A stretch of DNA of 64,000 bases, taken from the NCBI GenBank assembly GCA_963849955.1, contig CAWKJU010000006.1, forward strand, positions 62,001-126,000. Reading direction: 5' to 3'. This document shows positions 8,403 through 18,438 of this stretch, piece after piece. The DNA is from CAWFGW01 sp963849955 (GTDB taxonomy: Bacteria > Bacteroidota > Bacteroidia > Cytophagales > JAAEPT01). Within the stretch, counting starts at the first letter, position 1. Every line of letters begins with the position of its first letter. The notes under the pieces were generated by a model that saw nothing but the letters and a program-made list of their open reading frames with translations, was not told the origin of the DNA and ran no database searches. Made by a program: the position numbers and the translations under genes.

Positions 8403-10712
8403 CTATTCTTCAGTCTTTAATAGGGAAATTAAGCGCAATAAGGATTTTTGATTTTTAAGGTTATAAATAGCTTTATTAATTCCTTTTTTCTCTTTTGCTG
8501 TTAAGTGCCAACTTAAAGATGCCCGCTCTTTCTTAAAATCTTTTTCAATTTTTGTCAAATCTGAATCAGGTTCTTTTGCTAGTGACTCCCAGTTTTTGGG
8601 TGAATATTCAAAAGTTATAACATCTACCCGATCTCTAATCCAGCTATCGGAAAATTCAATGGCATTATCATTGGCTAAATCCTGAATATTGTCCAAATTA
8701 TTGTACAGGTTAGCAATTGGGTTAAATATCAAACTCCATATTCCTTCGGATACATCTTGTTTAATAAAGGGGTTTTTTTCAGTGTCACGGATACTCACAA
8801 AAATTACTCCATCTGTATTGTCCTCAACCCATTCTTTAAAGGTATGGAAAAAACGAATGGCATCGTTCATTCCAAAATTGTCAGACATTCCAGCATCCAT
8901 AATTACCATTTCAGGTTTACTTGGTAAATGAACATTGGGAGTGATATATGGGAATGTTGCACTCATACGCAAGGCACTCATGAATAACAAGTTTTTTGCA
9001 TCCTGTTCTTTAAAAAAACGATTAAACTCAATTCCTTTTGTCCGGGTGTTTAACCGTTCCATTTCCTGTATGGGAGCGGAATTCATATAAGAGATATTTT
9101 GAGCTGAAATGTAGAGTTTTCTGCCATCGTTAATGATAGTAGGAGTCATGAACACCATCGGAATTTTTGCTTCCTGCTCTAGAAGCTGGTAATCTTTAAC
9201 TCGCTTATCAAGCACATAGTCTGTATTGGTGTTAATTTGATTTTCAAATGAGTAACCTCTTCCTTTATAGTATTGATAGTCACCAACTTTGTATTTTTGA
9301 AATCCAAACAACAAATCACTTACAGCCAAAGAAAAAACCATAGGGTTAAGAATGTCTTTACCCATATTGTCTAAGTATTTTTGACTGTACAAATCATTGA
9401 TTTTACCTTGTTCCTGACGTAAGTAAAGCTCACGGTAATAGCTAGCACCAATTAACCCACCAGAAGCTCCAGTCATTAAAATGGTATGGTCGAGCAGTTG
9501 ACCATTCGTAGTACTGTCAACATATTGTAGTGCTTTCATCGTCCATACTGCAGCCCGATGACCGCCCCCTGAGGCACAGATAAATACTAGTTTTGGTTTT
9601 TTGTCTTTTGGAAACTTCTTTCTCCAGTTGTTTAAAATTTTAATCGTGCTTGCTTTGTCTTTCTCATAAATAGCTGGATCACTCAGAGCATCAATCCGGT
9701 GGTAGCTGTATTCCGCTTTGGAACCGTTATAATCCATTCCAAAAGCTTCTTTGTTGGAGTTTATAATTTCATGTTTCATCAACAAATTAAAACTAAAAGC
9801 GAGGATCAAGACTCCCGTTATTGTCCATCCTCTCAACCAATAGGTAATCGCTCCAGAGAACATAATAAAAAAAGCAGCTAAGAGCATTACGCTTGCCGCA
9901 GCAGGTATTTGAAAGTTAGGATTATCACGAAACGCACCAATAATAAGGATAATGATGAAAATGGCTAACTCAACAGTTACCGCGTTTAAGTGGTGCTGAT
10001 CTATTATTCTGAATAAAAATTTACGATCATAGGAAAGCTCCTGATCCACTTTAGCTACTTTAAAAGGAAAACTTAGGTAGTTAGTGATGAAGTATCTTTT
10101 TTTCTGATCTTTAATTTTTCGGAGAACACTTACGGTGTTGATTTTCTTTTTTCGTAGGGTAATGTTTATGTTCTTCGCTATTTCCTTAAATAGGTCTTTG
10201 TTCGTTTTCTTGAAATAATAAAAGGTAACAGAGATAATGGATATGATGCCACAGGTAAAACCTAATAATTCTTTTGCAGTAGTACTAACAGTTTGGTTTC
10301 CCTGTAAGGTTTGAAATTGCGAAAACTCAATTACGTAAACAATGTAGATGAACAATGGAATAATTGAACTATTCAAGCAAAAGTGTGCAAAGGGTCTTCG
10401 GATGGTGCCTAAAAACTGAAAACGATGACTATCAAGAATATATGATGTGATAAAGTAGGAGATTACCAATATACCATAAGCTACACCAAGGATGAAGAGA
10501 CTCCAAAAGTTAACTTGATTCTTATATTCAGGGTCTAGAAAAAGGTAAGGGATACCTAAGTTTTTTCCTAATTGTCCCGTAATTATAGCATAAATGAAAA
10601 ACCAAAAAATCAATAAGATTTGATTTTTTTTGAGACTTAAAATCAATAATTGAATAGGAAAGAACTCCTTTAGCAGTCCAAATACACGTTTGATTTCCCT
10701 AAACATTTCCAA
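8403..10712 (-). CDS. Membrane-anchored patatin-like phospholipase
   Basis: A 769-residue protein. The first 310 residues contain several hydrophobic helices (about 33-45, 70-92, 112-130, 150-165, 248-262, 272-312). The C-terminal part is a patatin domain: the oxyanion stretch ASGGGHRA at 380-387, the nucleophile elbow GASGG with Ser417, and the catalytic Asp in MDAGMSDNFG near 605. It should be an acyl hydrolase acting on membrane lipids with a Ser-Asp dyad. Start taken at the first Met; Met3 is an alternative. It is the first gene of a probable pair with the DUF5686 gene. Confidence 0.85.
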   Translation of the reverse strand: MEMFREIKRVFGLLKEFFPIQLLILSLKKNQILLIFWFFIYAIITGQLGKNLGIPYLFLDPEYKNQVNFWSLFILGVAYGILVISYFITSYILDSHRFQFLGTIRRPFAHFCLNSSIIPLFIYIVYVIEFSQFQTLQGNQTVSTTAKELLGFTCGIISIISVTFYYFKKTNKDLFKEIAKNINITLRKKKINTVSVLRKIKDQKKRYFITNYLSFPFKVAKVDQELSYDRKFLFRIIDQHHLNAVTVELAIFIIILIIGAFRDNPNFQIPAAASVMLLAAFFIMFSGAITYWLRGWTITGVLILAFSFNLLMKHEIINSNKEAFGMDYNGSKAEYSYHRIDALSDPAIYEKDKASTIKILNNWRKKFPKDKKPKLVFICASGGGHRAAVWTMKALQYVDSTTNGQLLDHTILMTGASGGLIGASYYRELYLRQEQGKINDLYSQKYLDNMGKDILNPMVFSLAVSDLLFGFQKYKVGDYQYYKGRGYSFENQINTNTDYVLDKRVKDYQLLEQEAKIPMVFMTPTIINDGRKLYISAQNISYMNSAPIQEMERLNTRTKGIEFNRFFKEQDAKNLLFMSALRMSATFPYITPNVHLPSKPEMVIMDAGMSDNFGMNDAIRFFHTFKEWVEDNTDGVIFVSIRDTEKNPFIKQDVSEGIWSLIFNPIANLYNNLDNIQDLANDNAIEFSDSWIRDRVDVITFEYSPKNWESLAKEPDSDLTKIEKDFKKERASLSWHLTAKEKKGINKAIYNLKNQKSLLRLISLLKTEE

Positions 10713-10837
10713 TTATCACTTTAAACTTCTCAGTAAAATAACATACTCTTTCCTTTATACATACCATATCTCGTATAAATGTGAATAAATTTCTTCGGCT
10801 TATTCAATTCAGATTAAATCATTCCATATATTCTTTC

Positions 10838-10845
10838 TACTTTTG
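10838..10845 (+). promoter_or_regulatory. Bacteroidota -7 box upstream of lepA
   Basis: TACTTTTG fits the TAnnTTTG housekeeping -7 consensus of Bacteroidota. It lies 105 bp before the lepA start, leaving an AT-rich leader without a clear Shine-Dalgarno sequence. No strong -33 TTG is seen at the usual distance. Confidence 0.4.
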
Positions 10846-10950
10846 TCCACTAAATTTATCTTTATACGGTGAACTGTGAGTTGTTTGTTGTTAAAACGAA
10901 GAATTAAATAAGTAAATTATTATTGATAAATAAACATTAAAAAATACTAG

Positions 10951-12738
10951 ATGAAAAACATACGGAACTTCTGTATCATCGCACATATTGATCACGGTAA
11001 AAGCACGTTGGCTGACCGTTTACTTCAATCAACGGGTACTGTCTCAGACAGGGATATGCAAGCACAGTTGTTGGATGATATGGATTTGGAGCGTGAGCGA
11101 GGAATTACTATTAAAAGTCATGCTATCCAAATGGATTATGAGTATAATGGTGAGAAGTATGTTTTAAATTTGATTGACACTCCCGGACACGTTGATTTTT
11201 CTTATGAGGTATCGCGTTCAATTGCGGCTTGTGAAGGTGCTTTATTAATCGTGGATGCTGCTCAAGGAATTGAGGCACAAACTATTTCTAATTTATATTT
11301 AGCTATAGATAATGACTTGGAAATTATCCCAGTATTAAACAAAATAGATTTACCAGGGGCAATGCCCGAGGAAGTAACCGATCAAATAGTTGAATTAATT
11401 GGTTGCAAACCTGAAGATGTGATCAGAGCCAGTGCCAAGGAAGGAATTGGAATTGATGATATCCTACACGCCATTGTGAATAGAATACCTGCTCCCTCTG
11501 GTGACCCTGAAGGACCATTACAAGCATTGATTTTTGACTCTGAATTTAATTCATACCGAGGTATTGAAGTTATATTTCGCGTGATGAATGGCTCTATCAA
11601 TAAAGGTGATAAGATTCAGTTTGTAAATACAGGTAAAAAATACGAAGCAGATGAAATAGGCGTACTTCGGATTAACCAGGAACCCCGTAAATCGATTAAA
11701 ACAGGTGATGTTGGTTATTTAATTTCAGGGATAAAAGTTGCTAAAGAAGTTAAAGTAGGGGATACCATTACTCACCAGGACCGTAAATGCGACAAGGCTA
11801 TTGAAGGTTTTGAAGATGTAAAGCCGATGGTATTCGCGGGTATTTATCCAGTTGATACCCAGGAATTTGAAGAGCTTCGTTTTTCGATGGAGAAACTCCA
11901 ATTGAATGATGCGGCTTTAGTTTGGGAACCAGAAACTTCTGCTGCATTGGGTTTTGGTTTCCGTTGTGGGTTCTTAGGTATGCTTCACCTTGAAATTGTT
12001 CAGGAACGATTAGAGCGTGAGTTTAACATGACTGTCATTACGACTGTTCCTTCGGTGCAGTTTAATGCTTATCTCACCAATGGTACTGTCATTAAAGTGA
12101 ATGCACCATCAGAACTCCCTGAACCTAACTACATCGAAAAAGTTGAGGAACCATTTATTAAAGCACAGATCATAAGTAAATCTGACTATGTTGGAGCGAT
12201 TATGACGCTTTGCATGGAAAAAAGAGGGATGCTAATCAACCAGGTATACTTGACTCAAGACAGGGTAGAGCTGGTGTTTGAATTACCTCTAGCTGAAATC
12301 GTGTTTGACTTCTTTGATAAGCTGAAAACTATCTCAAGAGGCTATGCTTCCTTAGATTATGAATTAATTGGATTTAGACAATCCACGCTTTCTAAGCTAG
12401 ACATCTTATTAAATGGTGATAAAGTAGATGCTTTATCTGCAATTGTGCATCGCGATAAAGCATATGATTGGGGTAAACGGTTATGTGAAAAACTAAAAGA
12501 ACTTATTCCTCGTCAACAGTTCGAAATCGCTATTCAAGCAGCAATAGGTACTAAAGTAATAGCACGTGAAAGTGTGAAAGCCTTGCGAAAGAACGTGACT
12601 GCGAAATGTTATGGTGGTGATATCTCGCGTAAACGTAAGTTGCTGGAGAAACAGAAAGCTGGTAAAAAACGCATGCGCCAAGTAGGTAACGTAGAAATAC
12701 CTCAGGATGCGTTTATGGCAGTGTTAAAATTAGATTAA
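10951..12738 (+). CDS. lepA: Elongation factor 4 (LepA)
   Basis: Ribosome-associated translational GTPase EF4, which can back-translocate ribosomes and affects initiation. At 595 residues it has the full family length. G1 is AHIDHGKSTL (residues 11-20), G3 is DTPGHVDF, G4 is NKIDLP, and the LepA-specific C-terminal domain ends in KKRMRQVGNVEIPQDAFMAV. It appears to be monocistronic; folD follows after 195 bp of AT-rich sequence. Confidence 0.97.
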   Translation: MKNIRNFCIIAHIDHGKSTLADRLLQSTGTVSDRDMQAQLLDDMDLERERGITIKSHAIQMDYEYNGEKYVLNLIDTPGHVDFSYEVSRSIAACEGALLIVDAAQGIEAQTISNLYLAIDNDLEIIPVLNKIDLPGAMPEEVTDQIVELIGCKPEDVIRASAKEGIGIDDILHAIVNRIPAPSGDPEGPLQALIFDSEFNSYRGIEVIFRVMNGSINKGDKIQFVNTGKKYEADEIGVLRINQEPRKSIKTGDVGYLISGIKVAKEVKVGDTITHQDRKCDKAIEGFEDVKPMVFAGIYPVDTQEFEELRFSMEKLQLNDAALVWEPETSAALGFGFRCGFLGMLHLEIVQERLEREFNMTVITTVPSVQFNAYLTNGTVIKVNAPSELPEPNYIEKVEEPFIKAQIISKSDYVGAIMTLCMEKRGMLINQVYLTQDRVELVFELPLAEIVFDFFDKLKTISRGYASLDYELIGFRQSTLSKLDILLNGDKVDALSAIVHRDKAYDWGKRLCEKLKELIPRQQFEIAIQAAIGTKVIARESVKALRKNVTAKCYGGDISRKRKLLEKQKAGKKRMRQVGNVEIPQDAFMAVLKLD

Positions 12739-12933
12739 TAGAAGTTAGATTGTTAGAAATTAGAAATTGATATAAAAATTGAAGATAGTTAGTGTGGGTT
12801 AAGATGCTAGAGCCAAGAATCAAGAGTCAAGATTAAGTTATAAAGTAGCAGGAAGAAAAAATCAACACAATTTAAACTTATAGCATAATACTTAAAACTC
12901 ACTACTCAGTATTAAAAATCTCATATCTCAAAA

Positions 12934-13812
12934 ATGAAATTACTAAGCGGAAAAGATACCTCAGCAAGAATTAAACAAGAAATCGCTGCAGAAGTAGCAG
13001 AGATAGTAAAAAATGGTGGCAAAGCACCTCACTTAGCAGCGGTGTTAGTCGGTAGTGATGGTGCGAGTCGCACGTATGTAAATGCCAAAGTGAAAGCGTG
13101 TGCTGATATTGGTTTTGTTTCAACACTAATAGAACTGCCTGAAACTATTTCTGAAGCTGATTTATTATCAAAAGTAGAAGAGTTAAACCAAAACCCTGAT
13201 ATTGATGGTTTTATTGTTCAGGTGCCATTGCCCAAACATATAGATGAGCATAAGGTAGTCGAGACGATTAATCCGACCAAGGATGTTGATGGATTTCATG
13301 CCGAAAATTTAGGGAAGTTGTTATTGGACTTACCTACATTGGCCCCAGCTACACCAAAAGGGATTATGATGTTGTTAGAGAAAAACAACATTGAAACCTC
13401 TGGTAAACACTGTGTAGTCATAGGTAGAAGTCATACTGTAGGTACACCAGTAAGTATTTTGATGTCTCGAAATACAAATCCTGGAAATGCAACCGTAACT
13501 TTGGCGCATAGCCGAACAAAAGATATTGCAGCGATTGCTCGTCAAGCAGATATTTTAATCGTAGCAGTGGGTAAGCCTGAATTTGTAACCGCAGAAATGG
13601 TTAAAGAGGGTGCTGTAGTAGTAGATGTGGGTATTCACCGTGTCGAAGATGCTACAGCCAAAAATGGTTTTCGATTAAAAGGAGATGTTAAGTTTGACGA
13701 AGTGTCTCCAAAATGTTCATACATATCCCCTGTACCTGGTGGTGTTGGTCCGATGACGATCTGCGCATTACTTCAAAACACATTAATTGCAGCTAAAAAT
13801 AGAAAAGGATGA
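12934..13812 (+). CDS. folD: Bifunctional methylenetetrahydrofolate dehydrogenase/cyclohydrolase
   Basis: Cytoplasmic enzyme of one-carbon metabolism that interconverts 5,10-methylene- and 10-formyl-tetrahydrofolate using NADP. The 292-residue length is normal. Seen motifs are the N-terminal SRTYVNAKVKACADIGF containing the catalytic Lys, GFIVQVPLPKHI, the dinucleotide-binding region VVIGRSHTVGTPVSILM, and the C-terminal signature PVPGGVGPMTICALL. Its stop codon overlaps the start of queE by 4 bp (ATGA), so the pair is translationally coupled. Confidence 0.97.
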   Translation: MKLLSGKDTSARIKQEIAAEVAEIVKNGGKAPHLAAVLVGSDGASRTYVNAKVKACADIGFVSTLIELPETISEADLLSKVEELNQNPDIDGFIVQVPLPKHIDEHKVVETINPTKDVDGFHAENLGKLLLDLPTLAPATPKGIMMLLEKNNIETSGKHCVVIGRSHTVGTPVSILMSRNTNPGNATVTLAHSRTKDIAAIARQADILIVAVGKPEFVTAEMVKEGAVVVDVGIHRVEDATAKNGFRLKGDVKFDEVSPKCSYISPVPGGVGPMTICALLQNTLIAAKNRKG

Positions 13813-14408
13813 ATAAGTTACCACTGATGGAGGATTTTTATACGCTACAAGGCGAAGGCTTCTATCAAGGTAGTGCAGCTTATTTTGTGCGTTTAGGCGG
13901 TTGTGATGTTGGTTGTCACTGGTGTGATGTCAAGGACAGTTGGGACGCTGAAAAGCACCCGTTAACCTCTGTGGCAGAGATTGTACGCAGGGCAGATGAT
14001 ACAATGGCCACCATTGTAGTAATCACGGGGGGAGAACCCTTACTTTACGATCTTTCGGGGTTGACAGAGGAGTTACACAAAGCGGGCCTTCAAACAAATA
14101 TTGAAACTTCCGGTTCATCGCCTTTATCAGGTAGTTGGGATTGGTTTTGTCTTTCTCCGAAAAAGTTTAAACTTCCAGTAAAAGAAGCATACAAAGCTGC
14201 TGATGAACTGAAAGTGATTATATTTAATAAATCCGATTTTCAATTTGCTGAGGAACAAGCTGCACAAGTTGGGGAAGACTGTATGTTATATTTACAACCT
14301 GAGTGGGATAAACGCGAAGAAATGATGCCGCTAATTTTGGAATATATTTTAAAAAATCCCGAATGGCAACTCTCTTTACAGTTACATAAATACATTGGTA
14401 TAGAGTGA
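13809..14408 (+). CDS. queE: 7-carboxy-7-deazaguanine synthase
   Basis: Radical SAM enzyme of queuosine/7-deazapurine synthesis that contracts the ring of carboxytetrahydropterin to carboxydeazaguanine. The 199-residue length is normal for the short QueE form. The iron-sulfur motif is CX3CX2C at Cys32, Cys36 and Cys39, and YTLQGEGFYQGSAAYFVRLGG before it and ITGGEPLL after it are family signatures. It overlaps folD by 4 bp. Other queuosine genes are not in the window. Confidence 0.93.
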   Translation: MNKLPLMEDFYTLQGEGFYQGSAAYFVRLGGCDVGCHWCDVKDSWDAEKHPLTSVAEIVRRADDTMATIVVITGGEPLLYDLSGLTEELHKAGLQTNIETSGSSPLSGSWDWFCLSPKKFKLPVKEAYKAADELKVIIFNKSDFQFAEEQAAQVGEDCMLYLQPEWDKREEMMPLILEYILKNPEWQLSLQLHKYIGIE

Positions 14409-14534
14409 TTTACTACTTTTTCATTAGTACATCGAGAGGTAGACGATAAGTTTGATAGTTCAAGTGATTATCTTTTTATAAGTCCATTGAATATGGACTA
14501 TATTTTGATGTTTTAAGGTTATAATCGAATTAAA

Positions 14535-15290
14535 ATGTCAACTAATACCTTTATGAGATTTGCCTGTACGTCAATTTTTTTATTAATATCCCTAATTACT
14601 TATGCTCAATTTGAACTGGATGTAGAATCTGGGATTTCCTGGAATACCAAAAATCAAATTCGATTTCCTAATGGTGATAACTCACTAGCCGATTTATTAG
14701 ATGTGACCGATGAATTAGGTACAGGTCAAACGTTTTTTTACCGATTAAGAGGTTCTTATGTCATTAACGATAGACATGTGATTTCTGCCCTATATGCACC
14801 CTTACAATTTGAAACTAAGGGGCAGTTTAATGAACCTATTCGCTTTGGAAATGAAATTTTTGATACACAAGATCAAACTACGGTTACCTATAAATTTAAT
14901 TCTTATCGATTAACGTACAGGTATGTGTTTTTAGAGAAAGAAAAAATTAAGATTGGAGCAGGTTTAACAGGTAAAATTCGAGATGCTCGAGTGGCTTTTT
15001 CAACCGATGCTAAAACAGACGAAACAACGGATGTAGGTTTTGTTCCACTGATTAACTTTAGTATTGAGTTTCTACCTAACGACCCACTGTCATTTATTAT
15101 CATTGGCGATGCTTTGGTCGGTCCACAAGGTAGGGCGGAAGATGTGTTTGCTGGGGTTAATTATACAGTAAATGAAAGTATTAAGTTTAAAGGGGGGTAT
15201 CGAATACTAGAAGGTGGAGCAGATGTTGATCAAGTGTACAACTTCTCTCTGATTCATTATGGTGCACTGGGTGTGATAATAACTTTATAA
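14535..15290 (+). CDS. Outer-membrane beta-barrel protein, unknown function
   Basis: A 251-residue protein with a signal peptide of about 24 residues (ending ITYAQ) and a body of alternating amphipathic strands, such as FFYRLRGSYVINDRHVISALYAPL and KFNSYRLTYRYVFLEKEKIKIGAGLTG. It ends in IHYGALGVIITL, typical of an outer-membrane barrel end. No named family was recognised. It stands alone, 126 bp after queE, with no obvious partner. Confidence 0.6.
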   Translation: MSTNTFMRFACTSIFLLISLITYAQFELDVESGISWNTKNQIRFPNGDNSLADLLDVTDELGTGQTFFYRLRGSYVINDRHVISALYAPLQFETKGQFNEPIRFGNEIFDTQDQTTVTYKFNSYRLTYRYVFLEKEKIKIGAGLTGKIRDARVAFSTDAKTDETTDVGFVPLINFSIEFLPNDPLSFIIIGDALVGPQGRAEDVFAGVNYTVNESIKFKGGYRILEGGADVDQVYNFSLIHYGALGVIITL

Positions 15291-15530
15291 TCGAAGTTAT
15301 TCATTTACTTCCTGGACATGAGAAATACTTTTCTTAATCATTACATCGCCAATGAAAAGTGACCATTTAGTGAAAATTATTCTTCTTAAAAAGACAGAAG
15401 GAAGAAAGTGAAAAACAGTAAAAATTCAACTTAATAAAGAAGGGCTTTATTTAATTTATTAGTGATTTTAAAAAACAGGTAAACTATCCTTTAAAGTCAC
15501 TAGCTTCACAAAAATATACGAATTACAGAT

Positions 15531-16595
15531 ATGAAAATTTTTCAATGTGGCAATTGCAACCATCCTTTGTTCTTTGAGAGCAAGAGATGTGAAAATTGTG
15601 GGCATATCTCTGGTTACAGAGATTCCGATCGCAAAATGTTAACATTTGATTCAAGTCAAAATCGACTTATTTCAGATCGCGAACAACTTCAATATAAATA
15701 TTGTAAAAACGAAGCATATGGTGTTTGTAACTGGTTGCTGGATATCAATGACCCAAACGAATTTTGCAGTGCTTGTCAACTTAATCGAACCATACCTAAC
15801 CTTTCGGATAATAAGAATTTTCCGAAGTGGCAAAATTTAGAAGTAGCTAAGCATAGATTGGTTTACCAGTTACAGAAATTAGGTTTAGAATTACCCAACA
15901 AAATGGATAATGAACACGGGGTGTGTTTTGATTTTGTGTCGAAAGAGCATGATCCCACCATTATGACGGGGCATGCTAATGGTGTGATTACAATTTTGCT
16001 AAGTGAGGCCGACTCCGTATTACGGGAGCAAATGCGAAAACAACTGTTAGAACCTTATCGTACCTTAATTGGTCATTTACGACATGAAGTAGGTCACTAT
16101 TTTTGGGAAAGATTAGTGTATACAGATCAGCAAGTCTTGCAAGATTTCAGAACTATTTTTGGCGATGAGCAGCAAGATTATAGTGAGGCTTTACAGAAAT
16201 ATTATAGAGAAGGGGCAATGGCCAATTGGAACGAATCTTTTATCAGTAAATATGCCACCTCTCATCCATGGGAAGACTGGGCCGAAACATGGGCACATTA
16301 TTTACATATTATGGACATGGTTGAGACGTCTCATTTTTTTGGTTTGCAAGTGCAATCAACTCATATTAATGATAGTATGTCAACGGTCGTCACGTTTGAT
16401 CCTTACACGATGTTTGATTTTGAAATTATTGTTCAGACATGTGTACCACTCTCATACGCAGTAAATAGTATTAACCGAGCAATGGGAATTCCTGATGTCT
16501 ATCCCTTTGTGATTTCTGAGCCAGTGATACGGAAGCTCACCTTTATTCATAAATTACTTCTTGCGAAAAGCAGTTTACAGGTGATTAGTGACTAG
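15531..16595 (+). CDS. Zinc-ribbon putative metallopeptidase
   Basis: A 354-residue cytoplasmic protein. The N-terminus has Cys pairs at 6/9 and 20/23 forming a zinc ribbon, and further cysteines near 58, 66, 79 and 82 suggest a second zinc site. The catalytic part has HEVGH at 185-189 in the context GHLRHEVGHYFWERL, followed by WEDWAETWAHYLHIMD about 70 residues later, which should provide the third zinc ligand. This arrangement fits the 'putative zinc-binding metallo-peptidase' family found beside circularly permuted ATP-grasp genes in other bacteria, though none is here. Its end overlaps the convergent small gene by 21 bp. Confidence 0.75.
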   Translation: MKIFQCGNCNHPLFFESKRCENCGHISGYRDSDRKMLTFDSSQNRLISDREQLQYKYCKNEAYGVCNWLLDINDPNEFCSACQLNRTIPNLSDNKNFPKWQNLEVAKHRLVYQLQKLGLELPNKMDNEHGVCFDFVSKEHDPTIMTGHANGVITILLSEADSVLREQMRKQLLEPYRTLIGHLRHEVGHYFWERLVYTDQQVLQDFRTIFGDEQQDYSEALQKYYREGAMANWNESFISKYATSHPWEDWAETWAHYLHIMDMVETSHFFGLQVQSTHINDSMSTVVTFDPYTMFDFEIIVQTCVPLSYAVNSINRAMGIPDVYPFVISEPVIRKLTFIHKLLLAKSSLQVISD

Positions 16596-16793
16596 TGCTT
16601 TAATTTTAACCGCCTTCTCGAAATGATCTAATTGATGTTTTAATATCCACCATTCTGCTACTTCCATGAGGAGTTGAGGGTTTTCGTTTTTGTTTGCAAA
16701 AAATGCATAAAATGAAAGTCCTACATTCTCTCCTTTTTGTTCAATTTTCTGATCACAAACGGTCAGAATTTTCTTTGCAATGGTTTTGTTCAT
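16575..16793 (-). CDS. Small hypothetical protein
   Basis: A 72-residue basic, helical protein with no signal peptide or membrane segment. WWILKHQLDHFEKAV is its most distinctive part. I do not recognise a family. It has a plausible ATG and ends inside the last 21 bp of the convergent metallopeptidase gene. Coding likelihood is moderate and rests on its helical composition and position. Confidence 0.5.
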   Translation of the reverse strand: MNKTIAKKILTVCDQKIEQKGENVGLSFYAFFANKNENPQLLMEVAEWWILKHQLDHFEKAVKIKALVTNHL

Positions 16794-16917
16794 GATTTTC
16801 CGTTAATCCAATTGATTACAATTACTTTTTATTAAAAATGGTAACGCCTTAGTGGCTTTCGCTCAAAGTATTTAAAATGGTTTATTTATATTTAATAGGT
16901 CACTTAAAACCTTGAAT

Positions 16918-17355
16918 TTAGGATTCAAATGGAACGATGAGCACGGGTATTTTTGACTTTCTAATGATTTCTGAAGAAACACTTTCTACAAATTGGCTAT
17001 AAAAAAAACCGTGTTTATGATGACCTGCAATAATGAGGTCAACATGTAACTTTTTAGATTCCTCTAAAATCATGTCAATAGTTGGACCTTGGATAAGTAA
17101 ACCTTCTGAGTCAACCCCTTTTTCTTTCAGGTTGTCAGCATATTCTTGAAGCTGTTGATGTTCTTGTTTGAGTTCCTTTGCTCTACTATCTCTTATGTAT
17201 TGTGGTCCAACATCATACCCAACAAAATCGGGGTCAGGAGCAGCAATGTGCATTAACCATAATTTGGAATCAAATGCTTTTGCCAACTGAACGGCTTTAT
17301 CAATCAGTAGCGCTTCATCTTTATTAAAATCGATTGTAACTAATATATTTTTCAT
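16918..17355 (-). CDS. Universal stress protein (UspA family)
   Basis: A 145-residue single-domain Usp. It starts MKNILVTIDFNKDEALLIDKA, has the LIIAGHHKHG motif near 112-121 and ends SEIIRKSKIPVLIVPF. The nucleotide-binding GX2GX9GS/T pattern is altered (GHHKHG then SVSS), so ATP binding is likely but not certain. Usp proteins are cytoplasmic and induced by starvation or low oxygen. The gene is monocistronic, with 236 bp of noncoding DNA upstream. Confidence 0.85.
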   Translation of the reverse strand: MKNILVTIDFNKDEALLIDKAVQLAKAFDSKLWLMHIAAPDPDFVGYDVGPQYIRDSRAKELKQEHQQLQEYADNLKEKGVDSEGLLIQGPTIDMILEESKKLHVDLIIAGHHKHGFFYSQFVESVSSEIIRKSKIPVLIVPFES

Positions 17356-17591
17356 TTCTAATTTTTAATGGTAGTCAATACAAGTGAAGATGGCTTATTG
17401 AAAGTTGTATGTCATAAAAATAGTGATGAAGACCAGAAAAAAAATGGGTAAATGGAAAAAGATAATCGATTGAATAATGGTGAGCTTATTAAATCAAGAA
17501 TGAAGCTTAGTCCCATCCGTCTTCGATAGCATCATTTAATCGATGAACCTCTCATTATTTTTTTGGCTGTGTCAGTTTCCAAAATAAAGGG

Positions 17592-18389
17592 TTAGTCTAT
17601 TGAAGACATTTGTTTTGTAACTTTTTCTTCAGAAAGCATATAACTCAAAATGGGGCCACATTTTTCATTGCAAGCAGGGTAGAAATGTCCATGTTTTCGG
17701 TCTTTCGATTTAGTCGCTTTTCCCCACCAAAATTCAGCAATAGCTAGCGGTTCCATGTGGTTTGCATACGCATATTGTAGTAATTTGGGCGCTGCACATT
17801 CCCCGGAACCCGCTGCGGGTTTTTTGTACCGAGAAGTCTCAAAAATTGCACACAGATTTTTTAATTCTAAGGATTGGTTTAGAAAGTTGTATTGATCAAA
17901 GAGCTGTTGTTGGAGTAATACCGACTTTAACTTACGTTCATTTTTTAGGTGCTGAATTTCTAAGGTAAACAGCACTGGATTTTCTTCGTGCATCCGTTTT
18001 ATCTCGCTTCCCATATGAGCAAGTTCAGTCATTCCTTTGGTAATAAAATAATCATTGGTAGCAATGTTAAACAGTGAGGGCACAAACTGCGAAGGGTGGG
18101 GTTCATCATCTAATTTTCCCGAGAAGGTGCTGAGGTAACCGATTTCATTGTTCGAGTTTTTCACCACCAGTACCCCAAACATTTTACCTTTTGCTCTGCC
18201 ACTTTTATGGGCTGTTAAACCTAAATTATGCTTCCAGTTGTGGTGATTGTTTTGAATGTATGTTTGTAAATCTGTGGCTGCTAGTCGACAAATTTCTGGA
18301 ATAAGGGTGCTAAAAGGATCGTTTAATTTTTCCGGAATCAATGAAAGGAGATTGTCACATGAAAAAGGAATAAAGCAGAGGTCTTTCAT
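17592..18389 (-). CDS. Stand-alone N-terminal domain of an RluA-type pseudouridine synthase
   Basis: The 265 residues match the N-terminal extension of the long (about 550 aa) RluA-family synthases of Bacteroidota and some Proteobacteria. Landmarks are KMFGVLVVKN, GYLSTFSGKLDDEPHP, GSGECAAPKLLQYAY, LAIAEFWWG, and HGHFYPACNEKCGPILSYML. Where the catalytic domain (with its HRLDxxTSG motif) should follow, the frame ends 15 residues later. The 236 bp downstream have no room for a synthase, so there is no frameshifted remnant. It is either a truncated gene or an independent protein keeping the accessory RNA-binding domain. Confidence 0.7.
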   Translation of the reverse strand: MKDLCFIPFSCDNLLSLIPEKLNDPFSTLIPEICRLAATDLQTYIQNNHHNWKHNLGLTAHKSGRAKGKMFGVLVVKNSNNEIGYLSTFSGKLDDEPHPSQFVPSLFNIATNDYFITKGMTELAHMGSEIKRMHEENPVLFTLEIQHLKNERKLKSVLLQQQLFDQYNFLNQSLELKNLCAIFETSRYKKPAAGSGECAAPKLLQYAYANHMEPLAIAEFWWGKATKSKDRKHGHFYPACNEKCGPILSYMLSEEKVTKQMSSID

Positions 18390-18438
18390 GACTGGTGTGG
18401 ATAGGTAAGTAAAACTGAGAGTAATTAATAAACCTCGC

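Noticed and set aside
12739..12933. AT-rich lepA-folD gap with AATCAAGAGTCAAGATTAAG-like near-repeats
   Set aside because: Low-complexity AT-rich intergenic DNA; no second copy or structure that would support a named element.
17356..17591. Remnant of the RluA catalytic domain
   Set aside because: No frame in this stretch encodes the synthase motif, and 236 bp is too short for the domain.
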